Below are positions 55,292-64,000 of a stretch of DNA of 64,000 bases, one piece after another. The position numbers and the translations under genes were made by a program. Numbering within the stretch: position 1 is the stretch's first letter; each line of letters begins with the position of its first letter. The stretch is from assembly GCA_946414435.1 (NCBI GenBank), contig CAMKOM010000002.1, forward strand, positions 186,001 to 250,000, given 5' to 3'. Below the pieces are notes generated by a model. The model was not told where the DNA came from. It saw nothing but the letters and a program-made list of their open reading frames with translations, and searched no databases. This stretch comes from an uncultured Bacteroidota bacterium. GTDB lineage: Bacteria; Bacteroidota; Bacteroidia; Bacteroidales; SZUA-534.

Positions 55292-56119
55292 ATGACAACA
55301 ATAAATTGCCGCGGACGGCTTATCGATTTGTCTGAACCAAAGGTGATGGCGATTGTGAACGTTACGCCCGATAGTTTCTACAGCGGAAGCCGATGCCCGT
55401 CGACCGAAGCGGCTTTGGCACGCGCCGATGAAGCGCTGGCCCAGGGTGCCGACATACTCGATTTGGGTGCTTACTCAACGCGTCCGGGTGCGGCTGAAGT
55501 GCCTGCCGACGAAGAGTGGCAACGCCTGAAGCCTGTGGTGACCGAATTGCGCCGCCGCTATCCGCAGGCTGTCATTTCTATCGACACTTTCCGTAGTGGA
55601 GTGGCTGAACAGGCTGTTGATGCTGGCGCCGACATTATAAACGATGTTTCTGGCGGCACACTCGACGAGCAGATGTTCGCCACCGTGGCGCGCTTGCAAG
55701 TACCTTACATTCTAATGCACATGCGCGGAACACCGGCCACAATGCAGCAGCACGCCACCTACAATAATCTGCTTGCCGATGTGATTAGCGAGCTCTCGCA
55801 GCCGCTTCGCCGTCTTACCGATTTGGGTGTGCACGATGTCATCATCGATCCCGGATTCGGCTTTGCCAAAACGCTCGAGCAGAACTACGAGCTGTTTGCG
55901 CACCTTTCGGAATTTTCGGTTTTCAATCGTCCGCTGCTTGTGGGGATATCGCGCAAATCGATGATTTACAAATTGTTCAATATAACTCCCGAACAATCGT
56001 TAAGCGCCACTACTGCGCTCAATTTGCTTGCGCTGCAAAGCGGCGCTTCCATTCTGCGTGTGCACGATGTGCCGGAAGCTGTGCAAGTAGTAGCGATGCA
56101 TCGGCAACTGAATCGCTGA
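55292..56119 (+). CDS. folP: Dihydropteroate synthase
   Basis: 275 residues. The first loop VMAIVNVTPDSFYSGSR (Asn near residue 24), then DILDLGAYSTRPGA, ISIDTFRSGVAEQAVDAGADIINDVSGG, ILMHMRGTP and DPGFGFAKT are all family signatures. It joins pABA with dihydropterin pyrophosphate to give dihydropteroate and is the sulfonamide target. It is a single gene, converging with guaB. Confidence 0.97.
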   Translation: MTTINCRGRLIDLSEPKVMAIVNVTPDSFYSGSRCPSTEAALARADEALAQGADILDLGAYSTRPGAAEVPADEEWQRLKPVVTELRRRYPQAVISIDTFRSGVAEQAVDAGADIINDVSGGTLDEQMFATVARLQVPYILMHMRGTPATMQQHATYNNLLADVISELSQPLRRLTDLGVHDVIIDPGFGFAKTLEQNYELFAHLSEFSVFNRPLLVGISRKSMIYKLFNITPEQSLSATTALNLLALQSGASILRVHDVPEAVQVVAMHRQLNR

Positions 56120-56130
56120 GCAGGTGCCGG

Positions 56131-56167
56131 ATACAAAAACGGCCACCTTGCGGTGACCGTTTTGTAT
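56131..56167. terminator. Bidirectional terminator between folP and guaB
   Basis: Near-perfect palindrome: ATACAAAAACGGCCACC, TTGC loop, GGTGACCGTTTTGTAT. A/T tracts on both sides suit both converging genes. Confidence 0.88.
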
Positions 56168-56185
56168 AAATATGTGTCCGAATTG

Positions 56186-57679
56186 TTAGTTCTGGTCCTT
56201 CAAAATCACATCGTGAGCGCCGCCCTCAATGATTGATGTCGACGAAACCACGGTGATTTTTGCATTCTGCTGCAACTCTTTGATTGACAAGGAACCGCAG
56301 CTGCACATTGTGGCGCGGATTTTGCCCAAAGTGAGTGCCAGGTTGTCCTTCATCTTGCCGGCGTAAGGCACGTAGCTGTCAACGCCTTCCTCGAACTTCA
56401 GAGCAGCGGCGCCGCCCATATCGTAGCGCTGCCAGTTCTTTGCGCGGTTCGAGCCCTCGCCCCAGTATTCCTTCACAATGCGGTTGCCGATGGTCAGTTT
56501 CTTGGTCGGCGACTCGTCGAAGCGGGCAAAGTAGCGGCCCATCATCAGGAAGTCGGCGCCCATTGCCAGAGCAAGAACCATGTGGTAGTCCTGCACAATG
56601 CCGCCATCAGAGCAGATTGGAATGTAGATGCCAGTTTTCTTGAAGTAATCGTCGCGAGCGGCTGCCACATCCATCACTGCAGTGGCCTGACCGCGGCCGA
56701 TGCCCTTCTGCTCGCGGGTGATGCAGATTGAGCCGCCGCCAATACCAATCTTGATGAAATCGGCGCCTGCGGCAACCAAATAGTCAAATCCTTCTTTATC
56801 AACAATATTGCCAGCACCAACCTTAACCTTGTCGCCGTATTTTGCCTTAATCCACTTCAGCGTCTCAAGCTGCCATTCCGAGTATCCGTCCGACGAGTCG
56901 ATGCAGAGCACATCGGCACCCGCCTCAACCAGTGCCGGAACGCGCTGCTCATAGTCGCGTGTGTTGATGCCGGCACCCACAAGCAGTTTCTTGTTCGAGT
57001 CCGACAGTTCGTTCGGGTTCTCGTGGTGGCTGTCGTGGTCCTTGCGGAAGACGAAGTACATAAGTTTCTGATTTTCATCGATGATAGGCAGCGTGTTGAG
57101 TTTGTTGTCCCAGATGAGTTGGTTGGCGTCGCTCAACGAGATGCCCAGTTTGCCGACGGTCAGTTTGTCGAACGGCGTCATATGCTGCGACACCTTGTCG
57201 TTCAGGTCGTCCTTGTCGGTGCGGTAGTCGCGGCTGGTAATCATACCCAGCAGGCGGCCGTTGGGTGTTCCGTCGTCGGTAACGCCGATGGTTGAGTGTC
57301 CGGTGCGCTGAATCAGGTCGAGCACGTCGTAGAGCGTGTTGTCGGGTTTCAGGTTCGAGTCGCTGGTAACGAAACCGGCTTTGAATTTCTTGACGCGGCG
57401 AACCATATCAGCCTGTGACTCAATGGGCTGCGAGCCAAATATGAACGACAGGCCGCCGTTGCGAGCAAGCTCGATTGCCAGGCCCGAGTCGGAAACCGAC
57501 TGCATAATGGCCGACACAAACGGAATGTTCAGGTTGATGGCCGACTCTTCGCCCTTCTTGAATTTCACAAGCGGCGTGCGGAGCGACACGTTTGTGGGAA
57601 TGCACTGTTTGGTTGTGAGTCCCGGAATCAGCAGAAACTCGCCAAATGTTCTTGATACGTCGTTGAAAATCTTTGCCAT
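56186..57679 (-). CDS. guaB: IMP dehydrogenase, protist-like subtype
   Basis: 497 residues from [15 protein letters not shown]; the frame is open to 57769, but those 30 codons are unlike the family. Two CBS domains interrupt the TIM barrel (about 95-220). The catalytic Cys is residue 319 ([13 protein letters not shown]) and the flap has Arg418-Tyr419 (NWQRYDMGG). It oxidises IMP to XMP, the first guanine-specific step. The [17 protein letters not shown] motif and residue numbers agree with the Tritrichomonas foetus enzyme as I recall it, unlike the GPGSICTTR form of most bacteria. Single gene, terminator shared with folP. Confidence 0.94.
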   Translation of the reverse strand: MAKIFNDVSRTFGEFLLIPGLTTKQCIPTNVSLRTPLVKFKKGEESAINLNIPFVSAIMQSVSDSGLAIELARNGGLSFIFGSQPIESQADMVRRVKKFKAGFVTSDSNLKPDNTLYDVLDLIQRTGHSTIGVTDDGTPNGRLLGMITSRDYRTDKDDLNDKVSQHMTPFDKLTVGKLGISLSDANQLIWDNKLNTLPIIDENQKLMYFVFRKDHDSHHENPNELSDSNKKLLVGAGINTRDYEQRVPALVEAGADVLCIDSSDGYSEWQLETLKWIKAKYGDKVKVGAGNIVDKEGFDYLVAAGADFIKIGIGGGSICITREQKGIGRGQATAVMDVAAARDDYFKKTGIYIPICSDGGIVQDYHMVLALAMGADFLMMGRYFARFDESPTKKLTIGNRIVKEYWGEGSNRAKNWQRYDMGGAAALKFEEGVDSYVPYAGKMKDNLALTLGKIRATMCSCGSLSIKELQQNAKITVVSSTSIIEGGAHDVILKDQN

Positions 57680-57779
57680 TTTTGTTGCGTTTTTCGGAAT
57701 AAAAAAAATTTTGCAATGATACGGAATTTGGTTGGTTCTGCGACTGACGCGCGGGGAATTTTTTTGCATGGTTCGAATA

Positions 57780-57821
57780 GAAAAATCGGATAACCGATGT
57801 CCAACCCGATTATCCGATTAA
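57780..57821 (-). terminator. Terminator of kdsD
   Basis: Minus strand: AATCGGATAATCGG, a 9-base loop, CGGTTATCCGATT and a T run. It is about 40 bases past the kdsD stop. Confidence 0.85.
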
Positions 57822-57862
57822 TCCATATTTAATATACAGTTTTTAATCAGCAATTTGTGGCT

Positions 57863-58828
57863 CTAAACAATCCCTTCCTGCAGAATGTCGTGAATGTGAA
57901 TGACGCCTGCATAGCTGCCGTCTTTGAGCACGATGAGCTGCGTAATGTGATTCTGTTCCATCAGATGGAAGGCGTTCACGGCCATTGCGTTCTCGTCAAT
58001 CGTTTTCGGGTTGGCCGACATGATGTCCTGAGCTGTCAAGTTGGCAACTGTGCGGCCCGAGACAAGCATTCGTCGCAGGTCGCCGTCGGTGATGATGCCC
58101 AGCAGTCGTCCGTTGTCGGTGACGGCAGTGGCGCCCAGCCGCTTCGATGTCATTTCAAGAATCACGCGCTCAATGGTGTCTGACGGTTTAACTTCGGGCT
58201 TCTCGTTGTTGAGGTAGAGGTCGCTCACGCGCATATAGAGTTTCTTGCCGAGTGAGCCGCCAGGGTGGTATTTGGCGAAATCGGACGGCGAGAATCCTCG
58301 GCACTCGAGCAGCGCTACGGCCATTGCGTCGCCCATCACCAGTTGCGCCGTGGTGCTTGACGTGGGCGCCAGGTTGTTGGGGCAGGCTTCGTGCTCGGCG
58401 TAGGCGTTAATAATAATGTCGGCCTGCTGTGCCAGATACGACTGAGTGTCGCTCACCATAGCAATCATCTTGTTTCGACGCATTTTCAAAATCGGCACCA
58501 GCACCTTGATTTCGGGCGTGTTGCCGCTTCGCGAAAGCAGCATCACAATGTCGTTGTCCTGAATCATTCCCAGGTCGCCGTGGATGGCGTCGGCGGCGTG
58601 CATAAAGAGCGCCGGTGTGCCCGTCGAGTTCATTGTGGCCACAATCTTCTGTGCAATGATGGCACTTTTGCCGATGCCAGTCACAACCAATCGGCCCTTG
58701 CTTTTGAAAATTAGGCTCACGGCTTCGGCAAAGTTGCTGTCAATCATATTTTTGAGATTGGCAACGGTGGCCGATTCCTGTTCAATCACATTAAGTGCAA
58801 TGGCTGTTATTTCGTCATTCGTCTTCAT
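57863..58828 (-). CDS. kdsD: D-arabinose-5-phosphate isomerase (KdsD/KpsF type)
   Basis: 321 residues. SIS domain with VVTGIGKSAIIAQKIVATMNSTGTPALFMHAADAIHGDLGM (about 47-87) and LLSRSGNTPE, followed by two CBS domains (from about 205; RRMLVSGRTVANLTAQDIM starts the second). It converts ribulose-5-phosphate to arabinose-5-phosphate for Kdo in lipopolysaccharide. No other kds gene is in the window. Divergent from recQ. Confidence 0.95.
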   Translation of the reverse strand: MKTNDEITAIALNVIEQESATVANLKNMIDSNFAEAVSLIFKSKGRLVVTGIGKSAIIAQKIVATMNSTGTPALFMHAADAIHGDLGMIQDNDIVMLLSRSGNTPEIKVLVPILKMRRNKMIAMVSDTQSYLAQQADIIINAYAEHEACPNNLAPTSSTTAQLVMGDAMAVALLECRGFSPSDFAKYHPGGSLGKKLYMRVSDLYLNNEKPEVKPSDTIERVILEMTSKRLGATAVTDNGRLLGIITDGDLRRMLVSGRTVANLTAQDIMSANPKTIDENAMAVNAFHLMEQNHITQLIVLKDGSYAGVIHIHDILQEGIV

Positions 58829-58966
58829 TTTGTCCGATTATTGTGGTGCCGTATCGCTGAATTTCAGTCGGTTTCGGCTATCCGAAAAAAAACATTCAAA
58901 AAAACATACAAAAATATAAATGGGCTGATATTTTTTACTAAATTTATTTTCGTGTTTAAAAAATAG

Positions 58967-61141
58967 ATGATGGAACTGAAGGTTTATCTAAAACAGTACT
59001 TTGGATTCGACACATTCAAAGGCAATCAGGAGGCGATTATCGAGAATATCTTGGCTGGGCGCGACACTTTTGTGCTGATGCCCACGGGTGGAGGCAAGTC
59101 ACTCTGCTACCAGTTGCCTGCGATGCTGCAGGATGGTACAGCCATTGTCATCTCGCCGCTTATCGCCCTGATGAAAAACCAGGTGGATGCCATCCGCGGG
59201 TTTAGCGAGGAGGACGGAATAGCGCATTTTCTCAACTCGTCGCTGTCGAAAGCCGAGATTCAGTGCGTGAAAGACGATATTCTGGCCCACAAGACCAAAC
59301 TGCTCTATGTGGCACCCGAGTCGCTGGCCAAGGACGACAATATCCAGTTCCTGAAACAGGTGAAGATTTCGTTCTACGCTATCGACGAGGCTCACTGTAT
59401 CTCAGAGTGGGGCCACGATTTCCGCCCGGAGTACCGCAGTATCCGTTCGCGAGTGGATGAGATTGGCCGCGCGCCGATAATCGCGCTTACCGCCACCGCC
59501 ACGCCAAAAGTGCAGAGCGATATTCAGAAAACCCTTGGTATGGTTGAGGCCGATGTGTTCAAATCGTCGTTCAACCGCCCCAATCTTATATATGAGGTGC
59601 GCCCGAAGCGCGATGTGACGAAGGAGATTATAAAATTCATAAAAGCCAACCCAGGCAAGTCTGGCATTGTGTATTGCCTGAGCCGCAAAAAAGTTGAGGA
59701 ACTGGCTGAAACATTGGTAATCAACGGAATAAAGGCTGCGCCGTATCACGCCGGATTGGAGTCGTCGGTGCGTTCGGCCAATCAGGACAAGTTCCTGATG
59801 GAGGAGATTGATGTGATTGTGGCAACCATCGCCTTCGGAATGGGTATCGACAAGCCTGATGTGCGCTTTGTCATTCACCACGATATGCCGAAGAGCCTTG
59901 AGGGTTACTATCAGGAGACAGGTCGCGCAGGCCGCGACGGTGGCGAGGGACGCTGCATCGCCTTCTATTCTTATAAGGACATTCAGATGCTGGAGAAGTT
60001 TATGCAGGGCAAGCCCGTGGCCGAGCAGGAGATAGGCCGCCATTTGCTTCTTGAGACGGTGTCGTACGCCGAGTCGGCTGTGTGCCGCCGCAAGCAGTTG
60101 CTGCATTACTTTGGTGAGGAATACACCCAGGACAACTGCGGAGCCTGTGACAACTGTCTGCATCCGCGCGAGACGTTCGAAGGCAAGGACAGCGTGGTGA
60201 AGGTTTTGAAAACCGTCATCGCCGTCAAGGAGTTCTTCAAACCCGACCTTGTGGCCAACGTTCTCTGCGGTGTGGCCGACAGCACCATCAAAGCATACAA
60301 ATACAATACGATACCCGAGTTCGGTAGCGGCAAAGATCACGATGAGAAATACTGGCAAACCATTATCCGCCAGGCTCTTGTGGCCGATTTGCTTGGCAAG
60401 AACATCGAAAATTACGGCTCACTCACCGTCACGCCGCAAGGCTACGAGTTTCTGAAGAATCCGCACTCGTTCAAAATCGCCAAGGAGCGCGATTATGAGC
60501 AGGAGGGAGGCGATGACTCGGGCGAGGGCGGCGGTGCAATGGTGGCTGCCGACCAGACACTCTTCACAATGCTCTGCGACCTTCGCAAAGACATCGCCAA
60601 AAAGCGCGGTCTGCCGCCGTACATCATCTTCCAGGACCCGGCTCTTCAGGATATGACTATCCACTACCCGATGACACTTCAGGAGCTAGGCAACATTCCT
60701 GGCGTGGGGCAGGCCAAGGCGATGAAATTCGGTCAACCGTTCTGCGATTTGATTAGCAAATATGTGAAAGAGAATGAGATAGAGCGCCCAATCGACCTTG
60801 TTGTGAAAACCACCGGCAACAACTCGGGAATGAAACTCTACATCGTCCAAAGCATCGACCGCAAACTCGGGCTTGACGTGATCGCCGACGGTAAAGGCTT
60901 GGAAATGGACGAGTTGCTGACCGAAATGGAGAAAATTGTCAACTCGGGTACCAAACTCAACATCGACTACTACATTGACGAGGTGATTGACGAGGATTGC
61001 CAGAATGATATTTATGACTATTTCCGTGAGGCAGCAACCGACTCTCTCGAAGACGCTATCAAGGAGTTGGGCGAGGATGATTACACCGAAGAGGAAATCC
61101 GCCTGATGAGGATTAAATTTATCTGCAACGAAGCGTACTAG
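58967..61141 (+). CDS. recQ: ATP-dependent DNA helicase RecQ
   Basis: 724 residues, longer than E. coli RecQ (about 610). Walker A PTGGGKSLCYQLPA, the DEAH box AIDEAHCISEWGHDFRP, motif VI YYQETGRAGRDG, zinc site CRRKQLLHYFGEEYTQDNCGACDNC, a winged-helix region, and an HRDC domain (TLFTMLCDLRKDIAKKRG onward). The last 120 residues are acidic and helical and typical of the Bacteroidetes form. It unwinds 3' to 5' in recombination. Two adjacent ATGs are possible starts; the second (MELKVY) is as likely. Confidence 0.96.
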   Translation: MMELKVYLKQYFGFDTFKGNQEAIIENILAGRDTFVLMPTGGGKSLCYQLPAMLQDGTAIVISPLIALMKNQVDAIRGFSEEDGIAHFLNSSLSKAEIQCVKDDILAHKTKLLYVAPESLAKDDNIQFLKQVKISFYAIDEAHCISEWGHDFRPEYRSIRSRVDEIGRAPIIALTATATPKVQSDIQKTLGMVEADVFKSSFNRPNLIYEVRPKRDVTKEIIKFIKANPGKSGIVYCLSRKKVEELAETLVINGIKAAPYHAGLESSVRSANQDKFLMEEIDVIVATIAFGMGIDKPDVRFVIHHDMPKSLEGYYQETGRAGRDGGEGRCIAFYSYKDIQMLEKFMQGKPVAEQEIGRHLLLETVSYAESAVCRRKQLLHYFGEEYTQDNCGACDNCLHPRETFEGKDSVVKVLKTVIAVKEFFKPDLVANVLCGVADSTIKAYKYNTIPEFGSGKDHDEKYWQTIIRQALVADLLGKNIENYGSLTVTPQGYEFLKNPHSFKIAKERDYEQEGGDDSGEGGGAMVAADQTLFTMLCDLRKDIAKKRGLPPYIIFQDPALQDMTIHYPMTLQELGNIPGVGQAKAMKFGQPFCDLISKYVKENEIERPIDLVVKTTGNNSGMKLYIVQSIDRKLGLDVIADGKGLEMDELLTEMEKIVNSGTKLNIDYYIDEVIDEDCQNDIYDYFREAATDSLEDAIKELGEDDYTEEEIRLMRIKFICNEAY

Positions 61142-61161
61142 TCTTGTTGTACGAACTTATG

Positions 61162-61188
61162 GAAAACCGGACTTGTTCCGGTTTTTTG
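61162..61188. terminator. Terminator between recQ and the NtrC-like gene
   Basis: AAACCGGA, CTTG loop, TTCCGGTTT and a T6 run on the plus strand; A run on the other side allows use in both directions. Confidence 0.88.
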
Positions 61189-61197
61189 TTGCTTTTA

Positions 61198-62367
61198 TCA
61201 GCTTCCCAGCGGATGCGCATAAAGTTGCACATCTTTGGCTGTAATGTTCTTGTCGCATAGGATGAGCAGGCGCTCAATCACGTTGCGCAACTCGCGGATG
61301 TTGCCCGTCCAGTTGATTTTCTGCAGTTCGGCCAGGGCATCGGGCTCGATGGTCGATTTGGCCACGCCCGACTCTTCGCAAATCTGCGTGATGAAGTGGT
61401 CGGCCAGAAGCGGAATGTCTTCAACGCGCTCGTTGAGCGTGGGCACCTGAATCAGAATCACACTCAGGCGGTGATACAGGTCTTCGCGGAAGCGGCCAGC
61501 CTTGATTTCTTCTTCAAGATTCTTGTTTGTGGCGGCAATCACGCGCACGTTCACATCAATATCCTTGTCGGCACCCACGCGGGTGATTTTGTTCTCTTGC
61601 AAGGCGCGCAGCACTTTGGCTTGCGCCGAAAGGCTCATATCGCCAATCTCGTCAAGGAAGATGGTGCCGCCGTCGGCCTGCTCGAATTTTCCAGCGCGGT
61701 CTTTCACTGCGCCCGTGAACGAGCCTTTCATATGGCCAAACAGCTCGCTCTCAATCAGTTCCGACGGAATGGCGGCGCAGTTCACTTCAACAAACGCAGC
61801 GTCGGCGCGGTTGCTCAGGCTGTGAATCATCCGAGCCACCACTTCCTTGCCCGTGCCGTTCTGACCCGTGATGAGCACGCGAGCGTCGGTCGGGGCCACC
61901 TTCTCAATCATCGCCTTAATCAGTTTCAGCGGTGCCGACTCGCCAATCAGTTCGCGGTTTTTGGCGGCCACCTTCTTGCGCAGCGTCTTGGTTTCGGTCA
62001 CCAGTTTGCCCTTGTCCATTGCGTTGCGCAGCGTGATGAGCAGGCGGTTCAGGTCGAGCGGCTTCTCAATGAAGTCGAAAGCGCCCATCTTGATGGCTTT
62101 CACGGCAGTGTCAACCGTTCCGTGGCCCGAAATCATCACCACAGGCAGGTCAGGGTAGTCCTTCGACACCTGCTCAAGCACTTCCATACCGTCGATGCCT
62201 TCCATTTTAATGTCGAGCAGAAGCGCGTCGAACGTTTCCTTCTTCAGCAGTTCGAGCCCTTCAGTGCCGTTGGCGGCCAGGCTCACGCGGTGTTTTTCGT
62301 ATTCAAGAATCTCTTTCAGCGAGTTGCGGATGGCGCGTTCGTCATCAATAACAAGTATGTGTGCCAT
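61198..62367 (-). CDS. NtrC-family response regulator lacking a DNA-binding domain
   Basis: 389 residues. Receiver domain with phospho-acceptor Asp52 (LLDIKMEG). AAA domain with Walker A GQNGTGKE (168-175), GSFTGA (215-220, canonical GAFTGA) and Walker B GGTIFLDEIGDM (233-244). The chain stops at QLYAHPLGS just after the AAA lid, so the usual Fis-type helix-turn-helix is missing. It can still bind sigma-54, but recognition of a DNA enhancer must come from elsewhere. Its ATG lies 1 base after the ppx stop, so they form an operon. Confidence 0.92.
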   Translation of the reverse strand: MAHILVIDDERAIRNSLKEILEYEKHRVSLAANGTEGLELLKKETFDALLLDIKMEGIDGMEVLEQVSKDYPDLPVVMISGHGTVDTAVKAIKMGAFDFIEKPLDLNRLLITLRNAMDKGKLVTETKTLRKKVAAKNRELIGESAPLKLIKAMIEKVAPTDARVLITGQNGTGKEVVARMIHSLSNRADAAFVEVNCAAIPSELIESELFGHMKGSFTGAVKDRAGKFEQADGGTIFLDEIGDMSLSAQAKVLRALQENKITRVGADKDIDVNVRVIAATNKNLEEEIKAGRFREDLYHRLSVILIQVPTLNERVEDIPLLADHFITQICEESGVAKSTIEPDALAELQKINWTGNIRELRNVIERLLILCDKNITAKDVQLYAHPLGS

Positions 62368-62368
62368 T

Positions 62369-63301
62369 TCAAAGTGTGTTTTCGAGTTGAATTGCGACGC
62401 CTTCGGTCAGGGCGTACGACGACTGTGTGATGCTTGTAACTTGCGTCTTTTCAAGCAGATACTTAACAAAAGTTGACGACATCACAATGGTGTCCTGACG
62501 CAGCGGCTCGAGCCCCAGAATCAGGGCGCGCTTGTCGCGGGTGGTGTTGGTGATGGTTTTGTAGATGCCGTTGAAATCGTCGGCCGTAAAGTTCGAGTGT
62601 TTCGAGTTGAGCGGCAGCGGCCGTTGGGTTTTCTTCTGATGAATCATCTCGGCGAAACTGTCGAACGCCCCAGCCGAGCCGATGAGCCGTGTGACGGGGT
62701 ATTGCTTGATGGCTTCGTTGAAGTCGGCCATCTTCTCGTCGAGATAGTGGTTGATGCTGGCCAACTCGCCATGAGAGATTGGGTCCGACGGTTTGAAAAT
62801 CTCGAGCAGGCGGGCGCTGCCCAGTTCGTAGCTTGCGCTCCAGAGAATTTTGTCGCCGCGGCCGATAATCACTTCGTTGTTTCCGCCGCCAATGTCCACC
62901 ATCATATAGTTGCTGTCGCCATGCAGCGGAACGGCGCTGAGCATCGCGTTGAAGACGTACTGTATTTCTTGCTCGCCTGAGATTGGCGTAATCTGAATAC
63001 CCAGGTCGCGGTTCACCTTCTCAATCAGGTGTGCCGAGTTGTTGGCGCTGCGGATGGCCGATGTGCCAAAGGCGAACACCTTCTCGCAACCGAAGTCCTT
63101 AATCAGGCTGCTGTAGTCGCGCAGCACGGCGAACGAACGGGCAAACGCCTTGTCGGTCAGATTGCCAGTCATCAGCCCTTCCTTGCCAAGCATCACGGCC
63201 GATTTTGTTTTCAACAGATAATCGGTCGGCTGCCCCTTGCGGATGTCGGCAATCAAGATGTTGAACGTGTTGGTTCCCAAGTCGATAATCGCAACTTTCA
63301 T
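62369..63301 (-). CDS. Exopolyphosphatase / GppA family phosphatase
   Basis: 310 residues. ASKHA fold: MKVAIIDLGTNTFNILIAD phosphate loop, FGTSAIRSANNS, ISGEQEIQYVF, VDIGGGNNEVI and LIGSAGAFDS are all Ppx/GppA marks. It has only the two-lobed catalytic part and lacks the C-terminal HD extension of E. coli Ppx. It removes phosphate from polyphosphate or pppGpp. The next gene starts 1 base after its stop, linking it to the NtrC-like regulator. Confidence 0.92.
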   Translation of the reverse strand: MKVAIIDLGTNTFNILIADIRKGQPTDYLLKTKSAVMLGKEGLMTGNLTDKAFARSFAVLRDYSSLIKDFGCEKVFAFGTSAIRSANNSAHLIEKVNRDLGIQITPISGEQEIQYVFNAMLSAVPLHGDSNYMMVDIGGGNNEVIIGRGDKILWSASYELGSARLLEIFKPSDPISHGELASINHYLDEKMADFNEAIKQYPVTRLIGSAGAFDSFAEMIHQKKTQRPLPLNSKHSNFTADDFNGIYKTITNTTRDKRALILGLEPLRQDTIVMSSTFVKYLLEKTQVTSITQSSYALTEGVAIQLENTL

Positions 63302-63432
63302 CTTTCTTTGTTATTCGGTGCGGTCAGTTTCAAGTTCCGCGCAAGTTACATATTTAATTTGGTGTTGTCAAAAATTGCTTTTAGTAGCAGTGCTGATTAA
63401 TTTTTATCAAAAATGATAACTGTAAAATATGC

Positions 63433-64000
63433 TCAATCAAACAACTGCATCAACTCTTCGATGGTGATGTCCTTGAATGGGTTGCTATTGGCAAAAATCC
63501 CCGCCAAATTGCTCTTGCGGTTTTGCAGGGCGATGATTTTCTCTTCGAGCGTGCCGGCCGTAACAAACTTATACACAAACACGCTTTTTGTCTGACCAAT
63601 ACGATGCGCCCTATCGATAGCCTGATTTTCAACCGATGGGTTCCACCAAGGATCGAGAATGAACACATAGTCGGCTGACGTTAGATTGATACCCACGCCC
63701 CCAGCCTTGAGTGATATTAGAAACACTCGGACGCGCTCATCGGTTTGGAAACGGCGGATGACTTCGTCGCGATTGGTTGTTTCGCCTGTCAGAATCGCGT
63801 AAGGAATGTTTTGAGCCCGCAGATACTCTTCATATAAATTCAAATAGCTGACAAACGAGCTGAACATAAGCACTTTATGATTCTCTGACAGAATGGTTTC
63901 GAGCACACGCGTCACTTCGTCGAACTTGGCCGAAGGCTCGCCATTGCCCACAAGCCGTGGATGGCAGGCAATCTGGCGAAGCCGCATCAGCGACTGCAGA
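63433..64000 (-). CDS. SNF2-family DNA/RNA helicase, C-terminal part (start outside the window)
   Basis: The open frame runs to the last base (codons LQSLMRLRQIACHPRLV at the edge), so the N terminus is missing. Visible are helicase motif IV-VI: KVLMFSSFVSYLNLYEEYL, TGETTNRDEVIRRF, FLISLKAGGVGINLTSADYVF, DPWWNPSVENQAIDRAHRIGQTKSVFVYK. This is the C-terminal RecA-like lobe of SNF2 ATPases, which remodel DNA-protein complexes or replace stalled polymerases (RapA-like). The stop at 63433 is natural. Confidence 0.95.
   Translation of the reverse strand, partial: LQSLMRLRQIACHPRLVGNGEPSAKFDEVTRVLETILSENHKVLMFSSFVSYLNLYEEYLRAQNIPYAILTGETTNRDEVIRRFQTDERVRVFLISLKAGGVGINLTSADYVFILDPWWNPSVENQAIDRAHRIGQTKSVFVYKFVTAGTLEEKIIALQNRKSNLAGIFANSNPFKDITIEELMQLFD

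Overview
The window is chromosomal DNA of a member of the Bacteroidetes, most likely the order Bacteroidales. Reasons: promoters of the TTTG-N19/20-TAnnTTTG type, few Shine-Dalgarno sites, families largely restricted to that phylum (DUF4290, DUF5606, DUF5715, DUF2027-Smr), and a CarboxypepD-reg outer-membrane barrel protein. I found no rRNA, tRNA, prophage, insertion sequence or CRISPR array. Both end genes are cut by the window: a SPOR protein on the left and a SNF2 helicase on the right.

Layout. 0-8 kb is housekeeping: tsaE, purN-rnhA, a large EF-hand membrane protein, folA, rpsO and pnp. 8.15-13.8 kb is a GC-richer cluster for a heterodisulfide-reductase-like electron-transfer complex (HdrC, HdrB, HdrA, a second HdrC, and a membrane HdrE/HdrD fusion). 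It is split by an AT-richer membrane-protein gene that sits beside a 28-bp perfect palindrome. 13.9-36.5 kb is mostly core genes: serB, a DUF5715 peptidase-like protein, a tandem secreted transglutaminase-like/M23 peptidase pair, gdhA, ispF, a thioesterase-tatD-tcdA operon, queA, recN, an iron alcohol dehydrogenase and gap. It also holds a candidate small RNA and a 44-residue lipoprotein. 36.8-48.6 kb is an AT-rich accessory block. It is a surface-glycan locus transcribed on the minus strand (five glycosyltransferases, a hexapeptide acyltransferase, an LTA-synthase-like sulfatase) with a DUF4143-type AAA ATPase gene at each end and a chimeric gene remnant. 49-64 kb returns to core genes: rbfA, a LolC/E-like permease, an outer-membrane barrel protein, a polysaccharide deacetylase, folP, an IMP dehydrogenase, kdsD, recQ, and a ppx / NtrC-like pair.

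The most interesting signal is at the two DUF4143 ATPases. Each has a short-repeat array directly upstream of, or overlapping, a recognisable promoter. One array has three cores at an exact 33-bp period; the other has four units at an exact 23-bp period, and a related orphan pair of 23-bp units lies just beyond it. The two ATPases carry Walker motifs, a helix-turn-helix-like segment and a C-terminal D...ExK nuclease-like motif. A self-recognising, array-controlled accessory module is therefore a reasonable hypothesis, but only the repeats, promoters and motifs are seen directly. The first ATPase unit is also flanked by 108-bp direct repeats derived from the end of the sulfatase gene, so it could be lost by recombination.
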